25,462 nucleotides of DNA from Desulfobacteraceae bacterium (GTDB lineage: Bacteria > Desulfobacterota > Desulfobacteria > Desulfobacterales > Desulfobacteraceae). Position 1 is the first letter of the stretch; every line of letters starts with the position of its first letter. The notes below the pieces were generated by a model, which had not been told where the DNA came from, ran no database searches, and saw nothing but the letters and a program-made list of their open reading frames with translations. The position numbers and the translations under genes are program-made. This document shows, piece by piece, positions 16,509-24,175 of the stretch. Location: NCBI GenBank assembly GCA_011390435.1, contig JAABSK010000011.1:1-25462 (forward strand), in the 5' to 3' direction.

Positions 16509-18727
16509 TTTGTACCAAACTCTCCAATGCCGTGCAGGTTGATCAGGAAGGCAATTGCATTCTCTCCCCGGGATTCGGAAAAAAACAGGCGAAATGTCCA
16601 GCACGCTTTTTGATAGGTGAAACCGGCCTGGGTCTCAACGGTCCTGCGGGTTTCCAGATTTTTTTCAATCGAACAATAGGCGGACATGGCTTCGGTGAGG
16701 CTGACATTCAGACGTGAGTATACGGTTTCGTTAACATCACTGGTATAGCGGTACTGGGTGGTTAATGAATCACCCCGGTTGTCAGAGAGTGTGCCACCGA
16801 TATTCAGCTCTTTAAAGTGACTGTCGTGGGGAGAAACAGCCATGTCCATATTCAGAGAGATGAACGCTGACGGTTTCAGTTCTGTTTCAATGAAAAAATT
16901 TGAAAAGGATCGGGGCTCATTGTCCCGCTCCTTTCGGATATCATAGCTTTGATACAGTTTGACATAGGCGAACTCATCATAGACGGCAGAAGTTTCTCCT
17001 GTTGGGGTGGTGCGGGTGTTCCGCCGGATAAAATGATTGGTCAATGACCAGGTGATCTGGTTTTTCTCAGCTAACCGGTCAAGGTCATCGAACAGGGGCA
17101 GATCATCCTGGCTCACAGAAGGGGAATAAAGATATTCCAGTTTTGGAACCAGCTCATGTTTGGCCTTGTCAGCAAAGGCATTGTTCAGATCGAACACCCG
17201 GATCAGTTTGCTGGACAGCTCGCCTCCGATATCATAGGTTTCCCGCGTTCTGAAATCATCTGAATGGCCATGGATATCTGTGAAATCAGGTGTGTGCCAA
17301 AGGGTCTGCCGGACGCCGGCCCAGGGTTCAAGATAGAAAAATTTCCCGATCCGCATGGGCCTTGAGATTTTTGGATAGATATCTGCCCGCTGTCCTCTGA
17401 CAAGGGTTGCTGTGGTATCTTTGCGGTAAAATGATCGGTATTCGCTGTCCAGGGTATAGTAGAACCCGGAACTGCCGATTTTCTGTTTTGATGCGGCAAA
17501 TTGAATCCCCGGAAGGGTCTGCAGGGTTGTGTCATCCACGTTCTGACGCCGGGCATTGATATTGTCATACCACAGAGCATCCAGATTTAAGCTGAAATTG
17601 GACCATGACTTGTAAAGGTTCAATGAGTTTTTACGGGTATCATCGTCATAGGCATCCAGGTTCCTGCCGAATGTGTCTTCAAAACGGGCATCAGTTTCGA
17701 TATAGCCGGTGAATCCGTCATGGAATTCATTTAAAAAATCCTGATCACTGACCACGTCCACATCCAGTTTTGCACTGAAACCATTGGGCAGCGTCTGGTC
17801 ATGCTTCATCCTGAACCAGAAACGGTCGGTATTGGTCCGCTGTGGGGTGCTGCTGTAACTATAGAGCTTTGTTGCATCTGTTCCGTCATCAACGGTGTCA
17901 TCGTCAAGATAATCAAAAAAGACCGTTCCTCTGGAGCTGTTGTCCAGAACATATCGAAATTCAGTTCCCAGTTTGGTGCCGCGGTCTGACATGTGATCAA
18001 TATAAATGGTGGCATCATGACTGCGTGAAAGGGCGAGGAACAAGGGTTGCTCATATTCAAACCCTTTCCTGTCTGAAGTGGTGATCCGGGGAGCCAGCAG
18101 CCCTGACTGGCGTTTGGTCTGAACCGGAAAAATCAGAAACGGAGAATAGACAGCAGGAATTTTTTTTGCCCATAAAACCGCATTGGTTGCGGTTCCATAC
18201 CCTTCGATGGTCACCTTGATATTTTTGCCGGTGATTTTCCAGTCCGGTGTATCGCCGCTGCAGGATGTGATCGATCCTGTGCTGGCGTCATACGTAAATT
18301 TTCCGGTTTTCCGGATGTTTTCCCCATGGATATAAAAATTGTTTTCCTGGATAAAGATGGTGCCTTTATGAATGGTGCCGATTTCCGTGGCCAGGTTGAT
18401 CTGCATGGCATTGCAGGAAATGGAATCTTCTCCTGAAATCAAGAGGACATTGCCTTGAGCAAAGGCATCTTTTGTGGTATTGGAAAATTCCACATAATCG
18501 GCTTCAAGCCGGGTTTTTCCGCCAGTGATCACCACCTCGTCTTCTGCAATGTAAAGGTCCCTGGCTTTATCAAACGTGACGCTTAGGGCGGTAATATGCC
18601 AGGCAGTCTTTTTCGGGTCATCCGCCAGAAAATCCCTGGCCCAGACCGGATGAATTGTTACCATTATATAAACAGCAGCAAAGGCAGCTAAAAACAGTGC
18701 TCCTTTTTTGTGCAGCAAAAGGCCCAT
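16505..18727 (-). CDS. lptD: LPS-assembly protein LptD
   Basis: A 740-residue outer-membrane beta-barrel that inserts lipopolysaccharide into the outer leaflet with LptE. A signal peptide (MGLLLHKKG followed by a hydrophobic core) ends at VWA/RD near residue 30. An OstA/LptA-like beta-jellyroll domain (about 45-190) contains repeated short strands, for example YIAEDEVVITGGKTRLEADY. The remainder alternates aromatic and polar strands with Asp-rich turns, as expected of a large barrel. Cysteines occur in the N-terminal region (SISCNAM, TSCSGD) and near the C terminus (AYCSIEK, KACW), which could form the inter-domain disulfides known from E. coli LptD. I prefer ATG 18727, with GGAAAG just upstream, over the GTG at 18751. 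The organism therefore probably has LPS. Confidence 0.9.
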   Translation of the reverse strand: MGLLLHKKGALFLAAFAAVYIMVTIHPVWARDFLADDPKKTAWHITALSVTFDKARDLYIAEDEVVITGGKTRLEADYVEFSNTTKDAFAQGNVLLISGEDSISCNAMQINLATEIGTIHKGTIFIQENNFYIHGENIRKTGKFTYDASTGSITSCSGDTPDWKITGKNIKVTIEGYGTATNAVLWAKKIPAVYSPFLIFPVQTKRQSGLLAPRITTSDRKGFEYEQPLFLALSRSHDATIYIDHMSDRGTKLGTEFRYVLDNSSRGTVFFDYLDDDTVDDGTDATKLYSYSSTPQRTNTDRFWFRMKHDQTLPNGFSAKLDVDVVSDQDFLNEFHDGFTGYIETDARFEDTFGRNLDAYDDDTRKNSLNLYKSWSNFSLNLDALWYDNINARRQNVDDTTLQTLPGIQFAASKQKIGSSGFYYTLDSEYRSFYRKDTTATLVRGQRADIYPKISRPMRIGKFFYLEPWAGVRQTLWHTPDFTDIHGHSDDFRTRETYDIGGELSSKLIRVFDLNNAFADKAKHELVPKLEYLYSPSVSQDDLPLFDDLDRLAEKNQITWSLTNHFIRRNTRTTPTGETSAVYDEFAYVKLYQSYDIRKERDNEPRSFSNFFIETELKPSAFISLNMDMAVSPHDSHFKELNIGGTLSDNRGDSLTTQYRYTSDVNETVYSRLNVSLTEAMSAYCSIEKNLETRRTVETQAGFTYQKACWTFRLFFSESRGENAIAFLINLHGIGEFGTK

Positions 18728-18766
18728 TTTCTTTCCAGTAAAAAATTGCACATCAGTTAAAATTAC

Positions 18767-18798
18767 TGTATAAAGCCATTTTATAGTTTAAAAGTCAA
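18767..18798 (-). promoter_or_regulatory. Weak candidate promoter for lptD
   Basis: On the minus strand TTGACT (18798-18793) and TATACA (18772-18767) are separated by 20 bases, longer than the optimum of 17. The gap 18752-18840 is AT-rich and divergent between lptD and the CysK/CysRS fusion, so it must serve both genes. I found no better box set on either strand, nor a T-box or other leader structure. Confidence 0.3.
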
Positions 18799-18840
18799 GT
18801 CTGAATCCAACGGTGGGCAAGGCAAAAGGCAAACAATAAG

Positions 18841-21126
18841 ATGACATTTTCCATAATTGATTCCATCGGCAACACCCCTTTAATTGAGATCCAGAAAATG
18901 AATCCGGTAAAAGGCGTGAAGATTCTGGCCAAACTGGAATACATGAATCCTGGCGGCTCGGTAAAAGACCGGGCCGCATTGTTTATGATCACGGCTGCGG
19001 AAAAATCAGGAGAGCTGACACCGGATAAAACCGTCATTGAAGCCACCAGCGGCAACACCGGGATTGGTCTTGCCATGATCTGTGCTGTTAAAGGATATAA
19101 AATCGCTTTGACCATGGCAGAAAACGCCAGTGAAGAGCGCAAGAGCATCCTGCGCGCCCGGGGCGCACAAATTATCCTGACACCCCGGCATCTGGGTTCG
19201 GATGGCGCCATTGAAGAGGCCTACCGCCTGGCCAGGGAGAATCCGGATAAGTATTTTCTCACAGATCAGTATAATAATGATGCCAACTGGCAGGCCCATT
19301 ACGACACCACCGGTCCTGAGATCATTGAGCAGACAAAGGGAACGATCTCCTCTCTGGTGGCAACCGTTGGTACCAGTGGTACCCTGATGGGGCTTTCCCG
19401 GTGCCTGAAGGCGTATCATCAGGATATCCGCATTGTCTGTGCAGAACCATATCTCGGACATAAGATCCAGGGGCTTAAAAATATGAAAGAGTCCTATACC
19501 CCCGAGATTATGGATAAAACCCTTCTGGATGAAAAAATCAATATTGATGATGAAACTGCATTTGAAATGGCACGGAGGCTGTCCAGAGAGGAGGGGCTGT
19601 TTGTGGGAATGAGCAGCGGGGCTGCCATGGCTGCAGCCATTGAAGAGGCCCGGAAGATCAAAACCGGGGTGGTGGTGGTGATTTTCCCGGACAGCGGGGA
19701 GCGGTATCTGTCCACCAGCCTTTTTTCCGTGGAAAATCCCATTGGCCTGTCTTTGTTCAACACCTTTTCAAAAACAAAAATACCGTTTACACCCCTGGAA
19801 AAGGAAAAGGTATCCGTTTATACCTGTGGGCCCACCGTTTACAAACCACTCAATGTCGGCCAGTTGCGGCGCTATGTTTTTACCGATCTGCTGATCCGGT
19901 TTATCGAATACCACCGTGTCCGTGTCAATCATGTTGTCAATATTACCGACTATGATGATAAAACCATTCAGGGCGCTTATGAGGCTGGCCGGAATCTGTC
20001 GGAATTTACCCGGACCTATTTTGACGCCTTTAAAAAAGATATGGACCGGTTGAATATCCGGCCGGCAGATGCATATCCCAAAGTGTCGGATCATTTTGAA
20101 GAAATGATTGACGTTGTCCGCCTTCTGCTCGAAGGTGCGCATGCATATGAAAAACTGCATTCTCTCTATTTTGACATTTCCCGTCTGCCGGGATACGGTG
20201 AGTTTTCCAACGTGGATCTGGATAAAATCAAACTTGGTGCAACCGTGGATCTGGATGAATATGAAAAGCGCAACCCCAGGGATTTTACGCTTCTCAAACG
20301 GGTCCGCCTGTCTGAGTTGAAACGGGGCGTTGGGGTAAAGACCCAGTGGGGGAATGTCCGGCCTTCTCTCCATCTTCAATGTGCAGCCATTGCCATGAAA
20401 TTTCTGGGCACCCGATTTGACATTCAGACCGGCAGCCGGGAATTGATTTTCCCCCATCATGAAAATGAAGTGGCCATTGCCAAAGCAGCAAAAGGGGGAA
20501 GTCTTGCCAGCTACTGGCTGCATTGTGATCCTGTCCAGTATGACGGCTCTTTTGGGGGGTCAGATATTGATGAATTTACCCTTGACCGGTTGATAGAGAT
20601 GGGGTGGAAACCGGAAACCATCAGGTTGTGGCTGATTTCCAACCATTACCGGAAAACACTGGTGCTGTCAAAGCATGCGTTGATGCAGGCAGACCAGACA
20701 CTGGAAAAGATCAACCGCTGCATTGAAAATTTGATGGTGATTGAAGCCGGTGAAACCTGTGAAGACATTGATCAGATCCTGTACGACATGAAATCGGATT
20801 TTTCAGAGGCCCTGGCAGATGATCTGAAAATATCCGGTGTGGTATCATCCCTTCTGGTGCATGTAAAGACCATTAACCGGCTGGTGGATCAGCAAAAGAT
20901 TGATCAAAACGGCGCAGAAAAACTGATCGAAGGATTCAGAGACATTGATGCGGTGCTTCAACTGTTTCATTTCCATAAAAAAACGGAATATTCCGACCAG
21001 GTCCAGGATCTGATGGAGAGAAGAGCAGCCGCCCGTCAGCAGAAGAACTGGGAACTGGCAGATCAGCTCCGTGAGCAGCTGGAGGCCCTGGGCGTGAGTG
21101 TTCATGACAAAAAGGTAGGACAATGA
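18841..21126 (+). CDS. Cysteine synthase / cysteinyl-tRNA synthetase-like fusion protein
   Basis: A 761-residue fusion. Residues 1-305 are a fold-II PLP cysteine synthase: PLP lysine Lys42 in NPGGSVKDR, TSGNTG (69-74), phosphate loop GTSGT (177-181), and FPDSGERYLST (282-292). By family this half makes cysteine from O-acetylserine and sulfide. Residues 320-760 align end to end with cysteinyl-tRNA synthetase: CGPTVY (Cys329), ITDYDDK (368-374), HLQC (Cys514), PHHENE (538-543), a DALR-like helical domain (about 640-715) and the C-terminal AARQQKNWELADQLREQLEA. Zinc ligands appear kept (Cys329, Cys514, His539, Glu543), but HIGH reads NVGQ (338-341) and KMSKS reads SFGGS (570-574). ATP activation is therefore doubtful. 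The Shine-Dalgarno site is weak. The next gene overlaps by 4 bases. Confidence 0.9.
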   Translation: MTFSIIDSIGNTPLIEIQKMNPVKGVKILAKLEYMNPGGSVKDRAALFMITAAEKSGELTPDKTVIEATSGNTGIGLAMICAVKGYKIALTMAENASEERKSILRARGAQIILTPRHLGSDGAIEEAYRLARENPDKYFLTDQYNNDANWQAHYDTTGPEIIEQTKGTISSLVATVGTSGTLMGLSRCLKAYHQDIRIVCAEPYLGHKIQGLKNMKESYTPEIMDKTLLDEKINIDDETAFEMARRLSREEGLFVGMSSGAAMAAAIEEARKIKTGVVVVIFPDSGERYLSTSLFSVENPIGLSLFNTFSKTKIPFTPLEKEKVSVYTCGPTVYKPLNVGQLRRYVFTDLLIRFIEYHRVRVNHVVNITDYDDKTIQGAYEAGRNLSEFTRTYFDAFKKDMDRLNIRPADAYPKVSDHFEEMIDVVRLLLEGAHAYEKLHSLYFDISRLPGYGEFSNVDLDKIKLGATVDLDEYEKRNPRDFTLLKRVRLSELKRGVGVKTQWGNVRPSLHLQCAAIAMKFLGTRFDIQTGSRELIFPHHENEVAIAKAAKGGSLASYWLHCDPVQYDGSFGGSDIDEFTLDRLIEMGWKPETIRLWLISNHYRKTLVLSKHALMQADQTLEKINRCIENLMVIEAGETCEDIDQILYDMKSDFSEALADDLKISGVVSSLLVHVKTINRLVDQQKIDQNGAEKLIEGFRDIDAVLQLFHFHKKTEYSDQVQDLMERRAAARQQKNWELADQLREQLEALGVSVHDKKVGQ

Positions 21127-22091
21127 ATCAGCAGAAGATATTCTTTTTTCCCTTTACCCATATGAACCGGCAGCAGTGTGAAACGATAGCTGCAGTATTT
21201 CCGTCCTTCACCCTGTTGTCGATGGCGCCCCGAACCCCTGATCTGGATGAAAATTTTCATGGATCTGGTCCGGGGCGGATCCACAGGGTATTTTCTCCGG
21301 AAAATGCACTGGAATCTGCCCGGCAGAAAACCCTGCACTATCTTGAATGGGCTCAAATCCACAAGGGGAACCAGAAGAATCTGAAGGCGCTTTTGCAGGA
21401 TACGCCATACTTTACCTCTGATACCCATGTCAGTGCCATAAAGTCCCAGATTAAAGGGGTTGCAGCGCAAACAGCTGATGGGGCGGCACTTCACCGCCAG
21501 TCGTTTGAAGATGCGCTGCTGTTTCTGGAACTGGCAGAACGGCTTGACTCTCAGACCGAACAGATTGATCTGGAGCTCAGATCTCTGGACCAAACCAGGG
21601 TCGGGCTTGTTTCAGCGCTGCGTGGCATGGAGGATGATCAAGATGACATTCATGCACCGCCCCCTTTTGCAGGGCAGGATCCAGGTGCGGTGATGACTGC
21701 TGAAAGGGTGCAGGCGTGGTTTTGCTGCATGCATGCCAATGGGGCCCTGAAAACAGCAGAGGAGATGCCGGTATTTGTAACCACAAGTGCAGCTGTTTAC
21801 AGCTATCTTGAGGCCAACTGCACAGATGTTGTAAATGCCCTTGACATCACCCGGATAAAAGTGCATGAAAATAATTGCAAGACAAAAGATGAATGGCAGC
21901 AGCAGTTTTACAACCAGCTGCAACAGGCTGTTCACGGTAGAGGCAGCCGGATTACAGATCTGCCGGAAGTGTCGGATGACTGTTCATATTCAGTCGAGAT
22001 TTCAGTGGGGATTTTTTCCGGAAACAGGATAAACACACTTTTAAATGAACCAGAAAAACCCATGGTGGTATGCCTGGTCAAATTAAAGTGA
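21123..22091 (+). CDS. Protein of unknown function coupled to the CysK/CysRS-like fusion
   Basis: A 322-residue protein that I do not recognise. It begins with a strand-like segment KIFFFPFTHM (5-14). Residues about 60-175 look helical and charged, including a stretch rich in Gln, Leu and Glu that could form a helical bundle. A mixed region follows and then a C-terminal strand pair (SYSVEISVGIF and PMVVCLVKL). No signal peptide, membrane segment or metal motif is evident, so it is probably cytoplasmic. Its ATG overlaps the stop of the fusion gene as ATGA, a strong sign of coupled translation and possibly of a physical or metabolic partnership. The base composition matches its neighbours, so it does not look like recent foreign DNA. 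Confidence 0.75.
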   Translation: MNQQKIFFFPFTHMNRQQCETIAAVFPSFTLLSMAPRTPDLDENFHGSGPGRIHRVFSPENALESARQKTLHYLEWAQIHKGNQKNLKALLQDTPYFTSDTHVSAIKSQIKGVAAQTADGAALHRQSFEDALLFLELAERLDSQTEQIDLELRSLDQTRVGLVSALRGMEDDQDDIHAPPPFAGQDPGAVMTAERVQAWFCCMHANGALKTAEEMPVFVTTSAAVYSYLEANCTDVVNALDITRIKVHENNCKTKDEWQQQFYNQLQQAVHGRGSRITDLPEVSDDCSYSVEISVGIFSGNRINTLLNEPEKPMVVCLVKLK

Positions 22092-22099
22092 TAAAAAGC

Positions 22100-22127
22100 T
22101 TGATTTTAATGAATTACATGTTATAAA
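22100..22127 (+). promoter_or_regulatory. Candidate sigma-70 promoter for the ferredoxin gene
   Basis: TTGATT (22100-22105) and TATAAA (22122-22127) are separated by 16 bases, in an AT-rich 116-base gap between the unknown gene and the ferredoxin gene. The leader would be about 75 bases. Confidence 0.5.
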
Positions 22128-22207
22128 TGCGTTTTTTAATGCACGCGACATTTAAAAAATGAGTTTATAAAACACCAGGCGTTAAATTATTTAAGGAGGC
22201 TATTAAA

Positions 22208-22396
22208 ATGGCATTTACCCCAATTGTTGACCAATCAAAATGTGTTGGCTGTGAAGAATGTGTTGATGTATGTCCCGTAGAAGTGTTTGAAATGGAAGAT
22301 GATAAATCTGTTCCAGTGAATGCAGAAGAATGTATGGGCTGCGAAAGCTGCGTTGAAGTTTGTGAGGAAGACGCAATTACGATCGAGGAAGACTAA
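22208..22396 (+). CDS. 2[4Fe-4S] ferredoxin
   Basis: A 62-residue, very acidic electron carrier with two cluster motifs: Cys12, 15, 18 and 22 (CVGCEECVDVCP) and Cys42, 45, 48 and 52 (CMGCESCVEVCE). The first motif has the usual proline after the last cysteine; the second has Glu in its place. It is shorter than many bacterial ferredoxins and has no extra loop or third cluster. In anaerobic sulfate reducers such proteins carry low-potential electrons for pyruvate or hydrogen metabolism; the partner here is unknown. The start has an unusually strong AAGGAGG (22193-22199), 8 bases from ATG, and its own promoter and terminator, suggesting high independent expression. Confidence 0.95.
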   Translation: MAFTPIVDQSKCVGCEECVDVCPVEVFEMEDDKSVPVNAEECMGCESCVEVCEEDAITIEED

Positions 22397-22425
22397 ACCT
22401 CACCAGCACGTTACACCAGAACCAG

Positions 22426-22470
22426 AACTGCCGGGATTTTGATATACTCAACTCCCGGCAGTTTTGTTTT
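22426..22470 (+). terminator. Rho-independent terminator after the ferredoxin gene
   Basis: A perfect 11-base inverted repeat, AACTGCCGGGA (22426-22436) and TCCCGGCAGTT (22453-22463), encloses a 16-base loop and is followed by a T-rich tail (TTGTTTT, ending at 22470). It starts 30 bases after the ferredoxin stop. The opposite strand lacks a good T tract, so it probably does not serve the convergent regulator operon. Confidence 0.85.
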
Positions 22471-22529
22471 CAGGGCTGAAATGTTCTGTCGGACGTCCTG
22501 TCCAGACACCACAGGGCCCTGCCTTTTGT

Positions 22530-23726
22530 TTATTCGATCTCATTGTACAGATTCAAATCCGGATAGTGCGTTTTTGCACATTCCTGACAGATACCGTGGC
22601 TGAACCTGGCTTCAGAATGTTCGTGAATATACTGCTCAATCTGCTTCCAGTATCCTTTGTCATCCCGTATTTTTTTACAATGGGAACAGATGGGAAGCAG
22701 GCCGCTGAGCTGTTTGACATTTTCCAATGCCTTTTTGAGTTCCTGAATGAGGTCGGTTTTCTGTTTTTCAGCCGTGTTTCGATTGTCGATGTTCTGGCTG
22801 TTCTGAAGCGCAATGGCGGCAAGTTCACCAAATCCGCTGGCAATGTCGGCATCGTTTTGTGTGAAATCTGATTTTTTGTTTGCCAGTCCCATGATCCCAA
22901 CAGTTTTTTGCTCGATGACAAGGGGAGCAAACAAAACGTTTTTCAGTGGTACGTGTCCGCCGGGCATGAACTGAACCCATTCAGAATGCATAAAATCATT
23001 ATCAAATACAGTGGCGCAGGTATGGTAGGCGGTTTCCCTCAACCCCCGGATGGGCATGGGCAACTCCGGATCAACAGTACAGGCAAGGTTGCCGGCCTCC
23101 AGGAACAACACCTCATTTTCACTGCCATCTTCTGACAGCAGGGCAACATAGCCGGATGTGGATCCAATCAGCTCGGAGCAGATATCAAAGACTTTTCTGG
23201 CGGTGGTTTTAAAATCTGTTTGCCGGAGAATCGCCCGGGCTCCTTTCAAGAGCCCGGCAATTTCCTGTTCCCGGATGGTGGACTGCTCCAGTGCTGTCTG
23301 AAGTGTGCGTTTCGTGGATTCCAGATGGGTGATGAGACGGTGGCGTTCCATGGCGTAGCGGATGGTCCGGGTAATGGTGGCAACCGAAGGTTCTCCTTTG
23401 CTGAGATAGTCCTGAGCGCCGTGTTGAACAGCAGAAAGGGCTGTTTCAAGGTCATTGATCCCTGACATGATAATGACGGGAATTTGCGGGTACTGTTTAT
23501 AAAAGGTTAAAAATGTGTCCAGTCCATAGCTGTCGGGAAGGTGAAGATCAAGTATTGCCACGTCTGGAGTGATCGTCTCAGCCATCTCAAGGGCTTTTTC
23601 AAGCCGCTGTGCATGAAAAACTTTTGTTTGTATCTCGTCCGATGATGTAAGGGTTTCTGTCAGCAGCAGTGCATCATCCAGATTGTCCTCGAGTATCAAA
23701 ACAGTGATCGGTTGACGCGCCATCAT
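22530..23726 (-). CDS. Response regulator with REC, GAF and C-terminal CxxC motifs
   Basis: A 398-residue cytoplasmic signalling protein. The receiver domain (about 7-125) has the acidic pair in LEDNLDD, phosphoacceptor Asp60 in AILDLHLPD, the Ser of IIMSG and the Lys of YLSKGEP. A coiled linker (about 125-165) leads to a GAF domain (about 170-310). After a second coiled stretch, the tail has two CxxC pairs, CSHC (347-350) and CQEC (380-383), flanking KKIRDDKGYW; this looks like a zinc-binding module found in other Desulfobacterota sensors, whose role I do not know. There is no DNA-binding or cyclase domain. The ATG at 23726 follows GGAGTGA and overlaps the stop of the preceding regulator. 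Confidence 0.85.
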   Translation of the reverse strand: MMARQPITVLILEDNLDDALLLTETLTSSDEIQTKVFHAQRLEKALEMAETITPDVAILDLHLPDSYGLDTFLTFYKQYPQIPVIIMSGINDLETALSAVQHGAQDYLSKGEPSVATITRTIRYAMERHRLITHLESTKRTLQTALEQSTIREQEIAGLLKGARAILRQTDFKTTARKVFDICSELIGSTSGYVALLSEDGSENEVLFLEAGNLACTVDPELPMPIRGLRETAYHTCATVFDNDFMHSEWVQFMPGGHVPLKNVLFAPLVIEQKTVGIMGLANKKSDFTQNDADIASGFGELAAIALQNSQNIDNRNTAEKQKTDLIQELKKALENVKQLSGLLPICSHCKKIRDDKGYWKQIEQYIHEHSEARFSHGICQECAKTHYPDLNLYNEIE

Positions 23727-24175
23727 TCACTCCTTCGGGGCAGTTTAACCAGTTGAAACCAGAACCCTTCGATCTGTTTTACAATTTCGGAAAACTGTCG
23801 AAAATCCACAGGTTTTGAAATATAGCAGTTGGCATGCAGCTGATATGCTTTGCAGACATCTTCTTCACTCTGGGAGGTGGTCAGGACCACGACAGGCAGA
23901 TCTGTCAGGTCTGGATCATCCCGGACAGCCTTTAACACTTCCCGGCCATCCATCAATGGCAGATTTAAGTCCAGAAGAATCAGATCCGGTCTGGGTTTGT
24001 GGAGATACTCCTCCTGCTGGCGCAGAAATTTCATGGCGGCAATGCCGTCAGACACCACATGCACATCCATTCGGACTTTAGAGTCTTTTAATGCTTCCAG
24101 AGTCAGTTCCACATCATCAACATTATCCTCGACCAGAAGAACCTGGGCCGGTTTGACGTTATCCATATCTGTCAT
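23723..24175 (-). CDS. CheY/Rcp1-like single-domain response regulator
   Basis: A 150-residue stand-alone receiver. The acidic pocket is VEDNVDD (15-21), the phosphoacceptor is Asp69 in LILLDLNLPLMDG, the switch Thr is in VVVLTTSQSEED (Thr99/100), and the conserved Lys121 is in YISKPVDF. The length and the extended loop before the phosphoacceptor resemble the Rcp1 group that partners phytochrome-like kinases. It lacks an output domain, so it probably acts by protein contact or in a phosphorelay. Its ATG overlaps the kinase stop as ATGA, making that kinase its likely partner. Confidence 0.9.
   Translation of the reverse strand: MTDMDNVKPAQVLLVEDNVDDVELTLEALKDSKVRMDVHVVSDGIAAMKFLRQQEEYLHKPRPDLILLDLNLPLMDGREVLKAVRDDPDLTDLPVVVLTTSQSEEDVCKAYQLHANCYISKPVDFRQFSEIVKQIEGFWFQLVKLPRRSE

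Noticed and set aside
16509..16604. Longer N terminus for the NusG-like protein
   Set aside because: The extra 32 codons lie inside lptD; the NGN domain begins just after the ATG at 16508.
18752..18840. T-box or other cysteine-responsive leader before the fusion gene
   Set aside because: The gap is only 89 bases, AT-rich, and shows no stem-loop or T-box consensus.
22106..22200. Hairpin or operator between the unknown gene and the ferredoxin gene
   Set aside because: Short GCGT/ACGC and AAATG/CATTT matches occur, but the stem is imperfect and common in AT-rich DNA.
22426..22470. Bidirectional terminator shared with the regulator operon
   Set aside because: The minus-strand side of the stem lacks a T-rich tail.
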